17,947 nucleotides of DNA from positions 1-17,947 of the forward strand of contig CANQUO010000016.1 of the NCBI GenBank assembly GCA_947627085.1, in the 5' to 3' direction. Below the pieces are notes generated by a model. It saw only the letters and a program-made list of their open reading frames with translations. It was not told the DNA's origin and did no database searches. Of this stretch, positions 1 to 7,591 are shown piece by piece (within the stretch, counting starts at the first letter, position 1; the number at the start of each line of letters is the position of its first letter). Origin of the DNA: an uncultured Oscillospiraceae bacterium. GTDB taxonomy: Bacteria; Bacillota; Clostridia; Oscillospirales; Oscillospiraceae. The position numbers and the translations under genes were made by a program.

Positions 1-876
1 AAGGCCCTGGTGGCCGGCGGACTTCCCACCGCCGAGGTGACCTTCCGCACCGCCGCCGCCGAGGACGCCATGCGGGCCATCACCGCCGAGGTCCCCGAGA
101 TGCTGGTGGGCGCCGGCACCGTTCTGACCCCGGAGCAGCTCGACCGGGCTCTGGACGCGGGCTCGAAGTTCATCGTCAGCCCCGGCTTTAACCCGGAAAT
201 GGTGAAATACGGCCTCTCCAAGGGCGCTCTCATGCTCCCCGGCACCGCCACTGGCGGCGAGATGGAGCAGGCCATGGCCTTAGGGCTTGACGTGGTGAAG
301 TTCTTCCCCGCCGAGCAGAACGGCGGCATCGCCAAGATCAAGGCCCTCGCCGGACCCTACAAGAAGCTCAAGTGGATGCCCACCGGCGGCGTGACCACCA
401 AGAACCTGATGGACTATCTCTCCTTTGACCAGATCGTCGCCTGCGGCGGCACCTGGATGGTCAAGTCCGACCTCATCGAGGGCGAGAAGTGGGACGAGAT
501 CACCGCCATCTGCAAGGACGCCGTTAAGACCATGCTGGGCCTTCAGCTCATGCACGTGGGCATCAACTGCGTCGATCCCGAGGAGGCCGCCAGCGTGGCC
601 AAGTCCTTCGAGGCCCTCTTCGGCTTTGCCTACAAGGCGGGCAACAGCTCCGACTTCGCCGGCACCGTCGTCGAGTGCATGAAGAAGCCCGGTCGCGGCA
701 CTCACGGCCACATCGCCATCGGCACCAACAGCGTGGACCGCGCCATGTATCACCTGGGCCGTCAGGGCGTGGTGTTCGATGAGAGCTCCATCTCCTACAA
801 CGACAAGGGCCAGGCCAAGAACGTCTATCTCCAGGGCGAGATCGGCGGCTTCGCTGTACATGTCATGAAAAAATAA
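1..876 (+). CDS. eda: KDPG/KHG aldolase with C-terminal glyoxalase-like domain (5' end outside window)
   Basis: Class I aldolase that cleaves 2-keto-3-deoxy-6-phosphogluconate to pyruvate and glyceraldehyde-3-phosphate, the last step of hexuronate breakdown. The frame is open from base 1, so roughly 30 N-terminal residues are missing; 291 are visible. Numbering from the first visible residue, the general-base Glu lies in AEVTFRT (residue 12), the Schiff-base Lys in VVKFFPAE (residue 100, codon 298-300), and the phosphate-binding PTGGV near 127-131. The aldolase ends near residue 178. About 110 more residues follow, starting LMHVGIN and ending GEIGGFAVHVMKK, which read like one vicinal-oxygen-chelate (glyoxalase/bleomycin-resistance) half-fold; His185, His235/237 and Glu281 are possible metal ligands. 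E. coli Eda (213 residues) has no such tail. The kinases downstream make its substrate. The aldolase call is firm; the tail domain is inferred from pattern only. Confidence 0.9.
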   Translation, partial: KALVAGGLPTAEVTFRTAAAEDAMRAITAEVPEMLVGAGTVLTPEQLDRALDAGSKFIVSPGFNPEMVKYGLSKGALMLPGTATGGEMEQAMALGLDVVKFFPAEQNGGIAKIKALAGPYKKLKWMPTGGVTTKNLMDYLSFDQIVACGGTWMVKSDLIEGEKWDEITAICKDAVKTMLGLQLMHVGINCVDPEEAASVAKSFEALFGFAYKAGNSSDFAGTVVECMKKPGRGTHGHIAIGTNSVDRAMYHLGRQGVVFDESSISYNDKGQAKNVYLQGEIGGFAVHVMKK

Positions 877-936
877 AACCCCGGCGCCATAGCCCGGACG
901 GTTTAACAAAAACTATTTGTAAAGGAGTTAATTCCC

Positions 937-1962
937 ATGAAAGTCGTAACCTTCGGCGAGCTTATGATTCGCCTCCAGCCCTACAACTATGAGCGCTTCG
1001 TTCAGGCCGACCACCTGGAGTTCACCTTCGGCGGCGGCGAGGCCAACGTGGCCGTGTCCCTCGCCAACTATGGCGCGGACGCCGTCTTTGTAACCAAGCT
1101 CCCCGCTCACGCCATCGGCCAGGCGGCTGTGAACAGCCTCCGCCGCTACGGCGTTGATACCAGCAAGATCGTCCGTGGCGGCGACCGTGTGGGCATCTAC
1201 TTCAACGAGAAGGGCGCCTCCCAGCGTCCCAGCGTGTGCATCTATGACCGCGCCCACTCCGCCATCCAGGAGTCCGACCCCAGTGAGTTCAACTGGGACG
1301 AGATTTTCGAGGGCGCCGACTGGTTCCACTTCACCGGCATCACCCCGGCCCTGGGCCCCAACATGGTCACCGCCTGCCTTGAGGCCTGCAAGGTTGCCCA
1401 TGAGCACGGCGTGAAGATATCCTGCGACTTAAACTACCGTGGCAAGCTGTGGACCCGCGATCAGGCCCGCGCCGCCATGACCGAGCTTTGCAAGTACGTG
1501 GACGTGTGCATCTCCAACGAGGAGGACGCCAAGGACGTGTTCGGTATCGAGGCCGAGGCCACCGATATCACCGCCGGCACCCTCAACAAGGAGGGCTACA
1601 AGTCCGTTGCCCGCCAGCTGGCCGACAAGTTCGGCTTTGAGAAGGTCGCCATCACCCTGCGCGAGTCCAAGTCCGCCTTCGATAACGACTGGAGCGCCAT
1701 GCTCTATGACGTGAAGGCCGACGAGTACTGCTTCTCCAAGCTCTATCACCTGCACATCATCGACCGCATCGGCGGCGGCGACTCCTTCGGCGGCGGGCTC
1801 ATCTACGCCCTCCTCACCGGCCACAACACCCAGAGCGCCGTTGAGTTTGCCGTGGCGGCCTCCGCTCTCAAGCACTCCATCGAGGGCGACTACAACTTCG
1901 CCACCGTCCCCGAGGTGGAGAAGTTAGCCGGCGGCGACGCCTCCGGCCGTGTCCAGAGATAA
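937..1962 (+). CDS. kdgK: PfkB-family sugar kinase, 2-keto-3-deoxygluconate kinase type (first copy)
   Basis: Predicted to phosphorylate 2-keto-3-deoxygluconate (KDG) to KDPG, the substrate of the aldolase just upstream. The protein has 341 residues, normal for the family. Visible features are the N-terminal ribokinase start FGELMIRL (6-13), the glycine-rich FGGGEANVAVSLANYG (31-46), YDRAHSAI (103-110, matching the KDG-kinase substrate-binding region) and the C-terminal PfkB signature DRIGGGDSF (276-284), with Asp282 as catalytic base. The ATG is preceded by AAAGGAGTT at about 921-929 with good spacing. The gap to the aldolase is 60 nt without a convincing terminator, so cotranscription is likely. 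A second paralogue follows 16 nt downstream. The family is certain. The exact sugar (KDG or another ketoacid/ketose) is inferred from context, and the two copies may differ. Confidence 0.87.
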   Translation: MKVVTFGELMIRLQPYNYERFVQADHLEFTFGGGEANVAVSLANYGADAVFVTKLPAHAIGQAAVNSLRRYGVDTSKIVRGGDRVGIYFNEKGASQRPSVCIYDRAHSAIQESDPSEFNWDEIFEGADWFHFTGITPALGPNMVTACLEACKVAHEHGVKISCDLNYRGKLWTRDQARAAMTELCKYVDVCISNEEDAKDVFGIEAEATDITAGTLNKEGYKSVARQLADKFGFEKVAITLRESKSAFDNDWSAMLYDVKADEYCFSKLYHLHIIDRIGGGDSFGGGLIYALLTGHNTQSAVEFAVAASALKHSIEGDYNFATVPEVEKLAGGDASGRVQR

Positions 1963-1978
1963 CGATCAAGGAGGAAAT

Positions 1979-3067
1979 ATGGAGCACTCAAATCCCCTGA
2001 CGAAGGGCAACAAGGGCGGACAGAAGTTCATAACCTTTGGCGAGATAATGCTCCGCCTTACCCCTCCGAATTATGAAAAGATAAGAGCCGCCAACGAGTT
2101 TGAGGCCAGCTACGGCGGGAGCGAGGCCAACATCGCCCTGGCCCTTGCCAACCTCGGCATCGACAGCACCTTCTTCTCCGTAGTGCCAAATAACTCCCTG
2201 GGCAAGAGCGCCGTCCGTATGCTCCGGTCCAACGACGTCCACTGTACCCCGGTGATCCTCTCCTCCCCCGAGGAGACGCCCACCCACCGTCTGGGGACCT
2301 ACTATCTGGAGACCGGCTACGGCATCCGGCCCAGCAAGGTCACCTACGACCGGAAGCACTCCGCCATCTCGGAGTACGATTTCAGTAAGGTGGACGTAAA
2401 CTACCTGCTGGACGGCTTCGACTGGCTCCACCTGTCGGGAATCACCCCGGCGCTGAGCCGCTCCTGCGGGGACTTCATCCTGAAGCTCATGCAGACGGCC
2501 AAGGAGAAGGGCATGACCGTCTCCTTCGACGGCAATTTCCGCTCGCTTCTGTGGTCATGGGAGGAGGCCCGCGACTACTGCACAAAGTGCCTTCCCTACG
2601 TGGACGTGCTCTTTGGCGTGGAGCCCTACCACCTCTACAAGGACCCCGCTGACCCCTCGAAGGGCGATGTGAAGGACGGCAAGTCCCGCCAGCCCAGCTG
2701 GGAGGAGCAGGACGAGATAAATCAGGCCTTCGTGGAGGCGTACCCCAACATAAGGTGCATCGCCCGCCACGTCCGTTACGCCCACTCAGGCTCGGAGAAC
2801 AGCCTGATGGCCTACATGTGGTATCAGGGACACACCTTTGAAAGTAAGCTCTTCACCTTCAACATCCTTGACCGTGTGGGCGGCGGCGACGCCTTCGCCA
2901 GCGGCCTCATCTACGCCATGATGATGAACTACAAGCCCATGGACATGATAAACTTCGCCGTGGCAAGCTCCGTCATCAAGCACACCATCCACGGCGACGG
3001 CAACATCACCGACGACGTGGAGTCCATCCGCAATCTCATGAACATGAACTACGACATCAAGCGATAA
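1979..3067 (+). CDS. PfkB-family sugar kinase, 2-keto-3-deoxygluconate kinase type (second copy)
   Basis: A 362-residue paralogue of the preceding kinase. It shares FGEIMLRL (20-27), YGGSEANIALALANLG (45-60), YDRKHSAI (123-130), DWLHLSGITPAL (148-159) and the catalytic signature DRVGGGDAF (298-306, Asp304). It carries about 15 extra residues before the first strand and a charged insertion near 221-245 (rich in Asp, Lys and Ser) that the first copy lacks. The ATG at 1979 is chosen because AAGGAGG (1968-1974) sits just upstream; an in-frame upstream start at 1949 would overlap the previous gene and has no such site. The 16-nt gap points to one mRNA. It may be a second KDG kinase with different affinity, or a kinase for a related sugar acid. 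The sequence alone cannot decide. Confidence 0.85.
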   Translation: MEHSNPLTKGNKGGQKFITFGEIMLRLTPPNYEKIRAANEFEASYGGSEANIALALANLGIDSTFFSVVPNNSLGKSAVRMLRSNDVHCTPVILSSPEETPTHRLGTYYLETGYGIRPSKVTYDRKHSAISEYDFSKVDVNYLLDGFDWLHLSGITPALSRSCGDFILKLMQTAKEKGMTVSFDGNFRSLLWSWEEARDYCTKCLPYVDVLFGVEPYHLYKDPADPSKGDVKDGKSRQPSWEEQDEINQAFVEAYPNIRCIARHVRYAHSGSENSLMAYMWYQGHTFESKLFTFNILDRVGGGDAFASGLIYAMMMNYKPMDMINFAVASSVIKHTIHGDGNITDDVESIRNLMNMNYDIKR

Positions 3068-3076
3068 ACCTACGGC

Positions 3077-3110
3077 GCGCCCGTCCCGGAACACGGGGCG
3101 GGCGCATTTT
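3077..3110 (+). terminator. Hairpin between the second kinase gene and uxaC
   Basis: A GC-rich 12-bp stem (3077-3088 with 3094-3105, one G-U pair) has a 5-nt loop and is followed by ATTTTAT, not a long T run. It lies 9 nt after the kinase stop and 25 nt before the uxaC start. It could be a partial terminator that lowers uxaC expression, or an mRNA-stabilising 3' hairpin after processing. Confidence 0.55.
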
Positions 3111-3130
3111 ATAAGAGGAGTTGATTTTCT

Positions 3131-4564
3131 ATGAAAGAATTTATGGACAGGGACTTCCTGCTGGAGACCGAGACCGCGAAGCACCTCTTCCACGACTACG
3201 CCGAGCATCAGCCTCTCGTTGACTATCACTGCCACATCTCCCCCCGGGAGATATATGAGAACCGCCGCTTCAACGACATCGTCGAGGTCTGGCTTGGCGG
3301 CGAGAATCCCGACGGGACCTACTTCGGCGACCACTACAAGTGGCGCGTCATGCGCTCCAACGGCGTGCCCGAGGAGTACGTCACCGGCCACAAGCCCGGC
3401 TACGAGCGGTTTTTGAAATTCGTGGAGTCCCTGGAAATGGCCATCGGCAACCCCATGTACCACTGGTGCAACCTGGAGCTCAGGCAGTTTTTCGGCTACG
3501 ATAAGCCCCTGACCGTGGAGAACGCCAAGGAGTGTTGGGACTTCGTCAACGACAAGCTCCAGAACGACCCCAGCCTCACCGTCCGCGGCATAATCGAGCG
3601 GGCCAACGTGGCTTTCATCGGCACCACCGACGACCCCGTGGACAGCCTTGAGTGGCATGAGAAGATAGCCGCCGACCCCACTATCAAGGTAAAGGTGGCC
3701 CCATCCTACCGTCCCGACAAGGCCATCAACATAAATAAGCCCGGCTTTGCCGAATATATCGGGAAGCTCGCCAAGAGCGTGGGCAAGGACAGCCTCGACA
3801 CCATGGAGGACGTCTGCGCCGCCCTCACCGAGAGGCTTGAGTTCTTCGCAAAGCTCGGTTGCCGCGCCAGCGACCACGGCCTGGACTACATCCCCTACCG
3901 CCCCGGCTGCCCCAAGTGCGTAAACGAGACATATAAGAAGGTCATGGGCGGCGAGGCGATAACCGACGAGGAGGCCGAGAAGTACCAGACCGCCATTCTC
4001 ATGCACCTTGGCCGTGAGTATCACCGTCTGGGCATCGTCATGCAGCTCCATTACAGCTGCAAGCGCAACGCCAACACAAGGCTCTATAAGAAGCTCGGCC
4101 CCGACACCGGCGTTGACATGATAGCCCAGAACACCTGCGGCGGCGCCATCGCGGACCTGCTGGCCGCCTTGGATGAGACCAACGAGTGCCCCAAGACCAT
4201 CCTTTATAGCCTGAACCCCGCCGACAATGAGCAGATCGGCACCATCCTGGGCTGCTTCCAGTCTGACGAGGTCCCCGGCAAGATTCAGCACGGCTCCGCC
4301 TGGTGGTTCAACGACACCAAGTCCGGCATGGAGGACCAGATGCGCTCTTTGGCAAATCTTGGCCTCCTGGGCAACTTCGTCGGTATGCTCACCGACTCCC
4401 GGAGCTTTTTGAGCTACGCCCGCCACGACTACTTCCGCCGCATCTTCTGCAACCTCATCGGCAACTGGGTGGAAAACGGCGAGTACCCCAACATCGACTC
4501 CTCCCTCAAGAAGATCGTCGAAGGCGTCTGCTACAAAAACGCCGAGCGCTATTTCAACATCTGA
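3131..4564 (+). CDS. uxaC: Glucuronate/galacturonate isomerase (uronate isomerase)
   Basis: Cytosolic isomerase converting D-glucuronate to D-fructuronate and D-galacturonate to D-tagaturonate, the entry step of hexuronate catabolism. The 477 residues match the usual size (E. coli UxaC 470). It belongs to the amidohydrolase superfamily: the metal-binding HxH is in DYHCHISP (His33, His35), RFNDIVEVWLGG lies at 46-57, and the C-terminal catalytic Asp lies in LTDSRSFLSY (Asp422), followed by RHDYFRR (431-437). These blocks are characteristic of UxaC. The ATG at 3131 has AAGAGGAG about 10 nt upstream; a second in-frame ATG lies four codons later and is a possible alternative. It is the last gene of the operon, closed by a strong terminator at 4579-4608. 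Confidence 0.96.
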   Translation: MKEFMDRDFLLETETAKHLFHDYAEHQPLVDYHCHISPREIYENRRFNDIVEVWLGGENPDGTYFGDHYKWRVMRSNGVPEEYVTGHKPGYERFLKFVESLEMAIGNPMYHWCNLELRQFFGYDKPLTVENAKECWDFVNDKLQNDPSLTVRGIIERANVAFIGTTDDPVDSLEWHEKIAADPTIKVKVAPSYRPDKAININKPGFAEYIGKLAKSVGKDSLDTMEDVCAALTERLEFFAKLGCRASDHGLDYIPYRPGCPKCVNETYKKVMGGEAITDEEAEKYQTAILMHLGREYHRLGIVMQLHYSCKRNANTRLYKKLGPDTGVDMIAQNTCGGAIADLLAALDETNECPKTILYSLNPADNEQIGTILGCFQSDEVPGKIQHGSAWWFNDTKSGMEDQMRSLANLGLLGNFVGMLTDSRSFLSYARHDYFRRIFCNLIGNWVENGEYPNIDSSLKKIVEGVCYKNAERYFNI

Positions 4565-4578
4565 TTCCCAATCAATTC

Positions 4579-4608
4579 AAAAAGGAGGCGCCAGGCGCCT
4601 CCTTTTTT
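4579..4608 (+). terminator. Rho-independent terminator after uxaC
   Basis: An 8-9 bp perfect GC stem (4584-4592 with 4594-4602; the apical pair is probably open) is flanked by five A:T pairs and ends in TTTTTT (4603-4608). It begins 15 nt after the uxaC stop and closes the hexuronate operon. Confidence 0.9.
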
Positions 4609-4671
4609 GATGAAATGGCCCCTCACGGGGGAGGGGCGGGGACGCTCGGCCGCTGTCAGGATACAGAGCGC

Positions 4672-4703
4672 AAAAAGAAAAGGGCCTCCATTGTGGGAGG
4701 CCC
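4672..4703 (-). terminator. Rho-independent terminator after the yloV-like gene
   Basis: On the minus strand, an 8-bp stem (4703-4696 with 4689-4682) with a 6-nt loop runs into TTTTTCTTTT-type sequence (complement of 4672-4681). It lies 24 nt beyond the stop of the DhaL/DegV-type kinase gene and faces the uxaC terminator. Confidence 0.85.
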
Positions 4704-4726
4704 AATATTGATTTGGAGCTATGCTT

Positions 4727-6427
4727 TTATTCAGCCGATATCATGTAGTAATACACCGGCTGGCCGCCGGAGATGAGCTGGGTGTCGGCGTCGGGGAAGG
4801 CCGAGCGAAGCTTGTCGGCCACGGCCTGGGCGGCGTCCTCGGTGACGTCCTCGCCGTAAAAGACCGTCAGGACCTCGGGGTCGAAGTCCCGCACCGCGTC
4901 GGCGATGCCGCCGATGAGCTGGGCAAGGTCCGAGGTGTTGCAAAGAAGCTGGTTTTCCAAAAGCGCCAGGTACTCGCCCGAGTGTATCTGGGCCCCGTCA
5001 AACTCGGAATCCCTGGCCGCGTAGGTCACCAGAGCCGTGTGGACCGTGCCGCAGGCGTCGGTCATGGCCTCGGTGAGGTCCTCGGCCGACATGGTGTCGT
5101 CATAGCAAACCAGGGCCGATATTCCCTGGGGGACGGTCTTGGAGGGAATGACCACCACGTTTTTCCCGGTGAGCCTGTCGCACTGCTGGGCGGCCATTAT
5201 GATGTTCTTGTTGTTAGGAAGGACGAATACCGTCTGGGCGGGCACGGACTGGACGGCCCGTAAAATATCTTCGGTGGAGGGGTTCATGGTCTGGCCGCCG
5301 GTGACCACGGCGTCCACGCCGAGATTTTTGAAAACGGCCTGCATACCGGCTCCGGCGCACACCGCCACCAGGCCGTAGGGCTTCTCCGGCGGCACGTCCA
5401 CGGGCCCGGACTGCTCCATGGCCTCCAGCTCCTTCTCCACGGCCTCCAGGTCGTCGGTGGACTGGGCCTTGCGTCCGGCGGCCAGGTCGTCGCGCTGGGT
5501 GACCATGTTCTCGATCTTCGCAAGCTCCAGCACCCCGTACTGCTGGGCGGCGTTCAGGGCGTCGCCGGGGGTGTTGGTGTGGACGTGGACCTTGAAGGCC
5601 TCGTCGTCCTCGCCTATCACCAGGCTGTCGCCGATGGAGCTCAAATACTCCCGGAATGGGTCGAGGTCCACATCCGGGTCCTTCTTCCGGACGATGAACA
5701 CGGTGTCAAAGGCGAAGGTTATCTCCTCGTCGGAGAGATTCGCGAAATCGGCGCCCTCACTCTCGCCATCCTCCTCGGACGCAACGTGCTCCACGGGCTT
5801 ACCCATAAGGGCGGAGAGCATACCGCGAAGGATATACATAAAGCCCTTGCCGCCCGCGTCCACCACGCCGGCCTTCTTCAGGACGGGGTTCTGGTCGATG
5901 GTCCCGGCCAGGGCCTTGTCCCCGGCGGCGATCATCGCGTCAAAAAGTTCCTCAAAGTCGTCGCCGGACTCGCAGTATGTACGGGCCGCGTCGGCGGTGA
6001 GGCGGGAGACGGTGAGTATCGTCCCCTCGGTGGGCCGCATGACGGCCTTGTAGGCCACCTCCACGCCCCGGGTGAGGGCGGCGGCAAACTCAGCGGCGGA
6101 GCAGACGTCCTTGCCCTTGAGGCTCTTGCCGATGCCCCGGAAGAGGAGGGAGAGTATGACGCCGGAATTTCCCCTGGCGCCCCGCAGAAGGGCGCTGGCC
6201 ACGGCGTCGGCGCAGGCGGTGACGGTGTCGTAGCTGTCGGATTTGAGGGCGGTGACGCCGGAATTGAGCGTCAGGCTCATGTTGGTGCCGGTGTCGCCGT
6301 CGGGGACGGGAAAGACGTTGAGCTCGTTTATCTGTTTTTTGTTCTGCTCCAAAAGCGCCGCGCCGGAGATTATCATGGTCTTAATCAGGGCGGCATCTAT
6401 CGTCTGTACCAAGGCTTTGTCCTCCAT
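4727..6427 (-). CDS. yloV: DhaL/DegV-type kinase, YloV/FakA family
   Basis: The family includes S. aureus FakA, the ATP-dependent kinase that phosphorylates fatty acids presented by FakB (DegV-type) proteins, and B. subtilis YloV. The length is 566 residues (family about 550). The N-terminal DhaL/DAK2 domain (about 8-200) contains NVFPVPDGDTGTNM (37-50), whose aspartates bind Mg-ATP. A middle linker contains VHVHTNTPG, and a C-terminal DegV-like domain contains LPNNKNII. The ATG at 6427 overlaps the asp23 stop in a TGATG arrangement, indicating translational coupling; a TTG one codon upstream is less likely. The asp23-yloV pair is conserved in Bacillota, often beside rpmB, which is absent here. 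No FakB gene lies in the window, so fatty-acid kinase activity is inferred from the family. Confidence 0.9.
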   Translation of the reverse strand: MEDKALVQTIDAALIKTMIISGAALLEQNKKQINELNVFPVPDGDTGTNMSLTLNSGVTALKSDSYDTVTACADAVASALLRGARGNSGVILSLLFRGIGKSLKGKDVCSAAEFAAALTRGVEVAYKAVMRPTEGTILTVSRLTADAARTYCESGDDFEELFDAMIAAGDKALAGTIDQNPVLKKAGVVDAGGKGFMYILRGMLSALMGKPVEHVASEEDGESEGADFANLSDEEITFAFDTVFIVRKKDPDVDLDPFREYLSSIGDSLVIGEDDEAFKVHVHTNTPGDALNAAQQYGVLELAKIENMVTQRDDLAAGRKAQSTDDLEAVEKELEAMEQSGPVDVPPEKPYGLVAVCAGAGMQAVFKNLGVDAVVTGGQTMNPSTEDILRAVQSVPAQTVFVLPNNKNIIMAAQQCDRLTGKNVVVIPSKTVPQGISALVCYDDTMSAEDLTEAMTDACGTVHTALVTYAARDSEFDGAQIHSGEYLALLENQLLCNTSDLAQLIGGIADAVRDFDPEVLTVFYGEDVTEDAAQAVADKLRSAFPDADTQLISGGQPVYYYMISAE

Positions 6428-6777
6428 CAATCAATACTTACCGAGTCGACAAACACGTCAACGGACTTGACGTCGATACCGGTGGCCTCGGTGACCTTGT
6501 ATTTGACCTCGCTGATTATACTGCTGCACAGGACGGGGATATTCACGCCCTGGTCGATGATAATGTGCAGGTCAATGAGGATATAATCCTCCCCGTAAGC
6601 GATGTGGACGCCCCGGCCCATGGCCTCGGGCTTCAGAAGATGTACAAGTCCGTCGGTGACGGAGCGCATAGCCATGCCCTTCACGCCGAAGCAGCTGGTG
6701 GCCGCGTCCCCCACCAGGGTAGTGATGACCTCGGGCGCGATGGATATCGTCCCCCGGCTCGTTTTGAATCTGACCAT
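6427..6777 (-). CDS. Asp23/Gls24 family envelope-stress protein (YloU-like)
   Basis: A 116-residue Asp23/Gls24 (DUF322) protein with typical blocks: TSRGTISIAPEVI at the start, AATSCFGVKGMA in the first third, DLHIIIDQGVNIP in the middle and a C-terminal TGIDVKSVDVFVD. Family members are small, usually cytosolic or membrane-associated proteins linked to the cell envelope; their biochemical role is not settled. The ATG at 6777 is preceded by AAAGGGGTG at about 6784-6792. The frame stays open 44 codons further upstream, but that stretch covers the promoter and is not protein-like. It is the first gene of a two-gene operon with the yloV-like kinase, joined by a one-base stop/start overlap. Confidence 0.9.
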   Translation of the reverse strand: MVRFKTSRGTISIAPEVITTLVGDAATSCFGVKGMAMRSVTDGLVHLLKPEAMGRGVHIAYGEDYILIDLHIIIDQGVNIPVLCSSIISEVKYKVTEATGIDVKSVDVFVDSVSID

Positions 6778-6811
6778 ACATACACCCCTTTCAGGTGAAG
6801 TTGTGTTCTTT

Positions 6812-6840
6812 ATTATAATACATTTTCCCTTGGCGCACAA
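6812..6840 (-). promoter_or_regulatory. Sigma-A-type promoter of asp23-yloV
   Basis: The minus strand has -35 TTGTGC (6840-6835), a 17-bp spacer and a perfect -10 TATAAT (6817-6812). The start codon at 6777 leaves an untranslated leader of about 28 nt. Confidence 0.7.
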
Positions 6841-6947
6841 GATGTTAAAAACACTATTTTTGGGCGCTGAGGGCCTTTTTATGGCGTTGCAATGACATAG
6901 TTTGGACAAAAACCGTTACTTTCCGGAGAAAATAATGCCCGTGGGTA

Positions 6948-6976
6948 TTGAATTATCGGATGAAATAGTGTAAAAT
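6948..6976 (+). promoter_or_regulatory. Sigma-A-type promoter of the small membrane protein gene
   Basis: -35 TTGAAT (6948-6953), 17-bp spacer, -10 TAAAAT (6971-6976), 26 nt before the GTG start. It is divergent from the asp23 promoter. Confidence 0.6.
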
Positions 6977-7002
6977 AAAATATATGGAAGGGAGGTCAGA
7001 CC

Positions 7003-7188
7003 GTGGATAAAAAGAAATTGGCGCTTGTCATTTCCACCGTGGCGCTGGCGATAGCCGCAGTGACGGCCATCATCGTATTCCGTGAGCGGATAGCGGACCT
7101 TTTGAGCTCCCTTAAAAAGAAGGAAAAGGACGCGGAGCCCGCCCCGGAGTTCACCCCGGAGGAGATAGAGGTCTTTGCCGATATATAA
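7003..7188 (+). CDS. Small single-span membrane protein of unknown function
   Basis: A 61-residue protein with a GTG start preceded by GAAGGGAGG (6986-6994). The layout is a short basic N-terminus (MDKKK), one hydrophobic helix at about 6-26, a basic/amphipathic stretch (RERIADLLSSLKKKEK) and an acidic tail rich in Glu and Pro. This predicts an N-in membrane anchor with a cytosolic coil, resembling small envelope or stress proteins of Bacillota that are often annotated as YtxH-like or hypothetical; no family is claimed. It has its own promoter-like sequence and ends 7 nt before a hairpin, so it is probably a monocistronic unit between the divergent asp23 operon and the convergent trxA. Codon use matches the neighbours. 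Confidence 0.72.
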   Translation: MDKKKLALVISTVALAIAAVTAIIVFRERIADLLSSLKKKEKDAEPAPEFTPEEIEVFADI

Positions 7189-7195
7189 AAGCCTT

Positions 7196-7226
7196 CCCCC
7201 CACGGTTTACGTGGGGGGATAGTTTT
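7196..7226. terminator. Bidirectional terminator between the small membrane gene and trxA
   Basis: A perfect 9-bp stem (7196-7204 with 7210-7218) with a 5-nt loop. On the plus strand it is followed by ATAGTTTT; on the minus strand by AAGGCTTTT. It sits between two converging stop codons, and its plus-strand T run overlaps the trxA stop. Confidence 0.75.
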
Positions 7227-7533
7227 AGCCGATGAATGCCTCAAGCTCGTCCTTTCCCACAAGCCCCACGGACGTCCCGGCGGGGGCGCCGTCCTTAAAG
7301 AGCATGAGGGTGGGCACGCTCATCACGTTGTAGGTCATGGCAAGCTCCGGGGACTGGTCGACGTCCACCTTGTAAAAGTCGGCCTCGCCGGCCTTCTCGC
7401 CCTCGACCTCGTCGAGTATGGGGGCAAGCATCCGGCAGGGCCCGCACCAGGTGGCGAAGAAGTCCACCACCACGGGCCTTCCGGCTTTCAGGACCTTTTC
7501 ATCAAAGGAATCGCGATTTATTATTTCAGCCAT
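7225..7533 (-). CDS. trxA: Thioredoxin
   Basis: A 102-residue classical thioredoxin that reduces protein disulfides using electrons from thioredoxin reductase. The redox centre is WCGPC (29-33, Cys30 and Cys33) after VVVDFFAT, and the cis-proline loop is VMSVPTLMLF. There is no signal peptide, so it is cytosolic. AAAGGAGG (7549-7542) precedes the ATG. It is divergent from trxB and has a consensus sigma-A promoter whose -35 box coincides with that of trxB. This is the canonical thioredoxin; the other thioredoxin-like gene at 14554-14868 has a different centre. Confidence 0.97.
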   Translation of the reverse strand: MAEIINRDSFDEKVLKAGRPVVVDFFATWCGPCRMLAPILDEVEGEKAGEADFYKVDVDQSPELAMTYNVMSVPTLMLFKDGAPAGTSVGLVGKDELEAFIG

Positions 7534-7562
7534 AGGGCTATCCTCCTTTCTTTAATGAAAAC

Positions 7563-7591
7563 ATTATAAATCTTTCCTCGATGCATGTCAA
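7563..7591 (-). promoter_or_regulatory. Consensus sigma-A promoter of trxA
   Basis: The minus strand carries a perfect -35 TTGACA (7591-7586), a 17-bp spacer and a perfect -10 TATAAT (7568-7563), about 30 nt before the trxA start. It is the best promoter match in the window and implies high constitutive expression. Confidence 0.88.

Noticed and set aside
877..936. Possible terminator between the aldolase and the first kinase
   Set aside because: Only short imperfect GC pairing is present and there is no T run, so cotranscription is the simpler reading.
2786..4426. Long open frame on the minus strand opposite the second kinase and uxaC
   Set aside because: It is antisense to genes with full family motifs. 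High third-position GC removes stops on the other strand. Its composition is low-complexity Val/Gly/Leu/Ala/His with no recognisable motif.
5579..6586. Plus-strand open frame opposite the yloV-like and asp23 genes
   Set aside because: It is a shadow of two well-supported minus-strand genes, with no ribosome binding site and a Gly/Val/His-rich composition.
6778..6909. N-terminal extension of the Asp23-like protein
   Set aside because: It covers the -10 and -35 boxes and the ribosome binding site of the gene; the family start fits the ATG at 6777.
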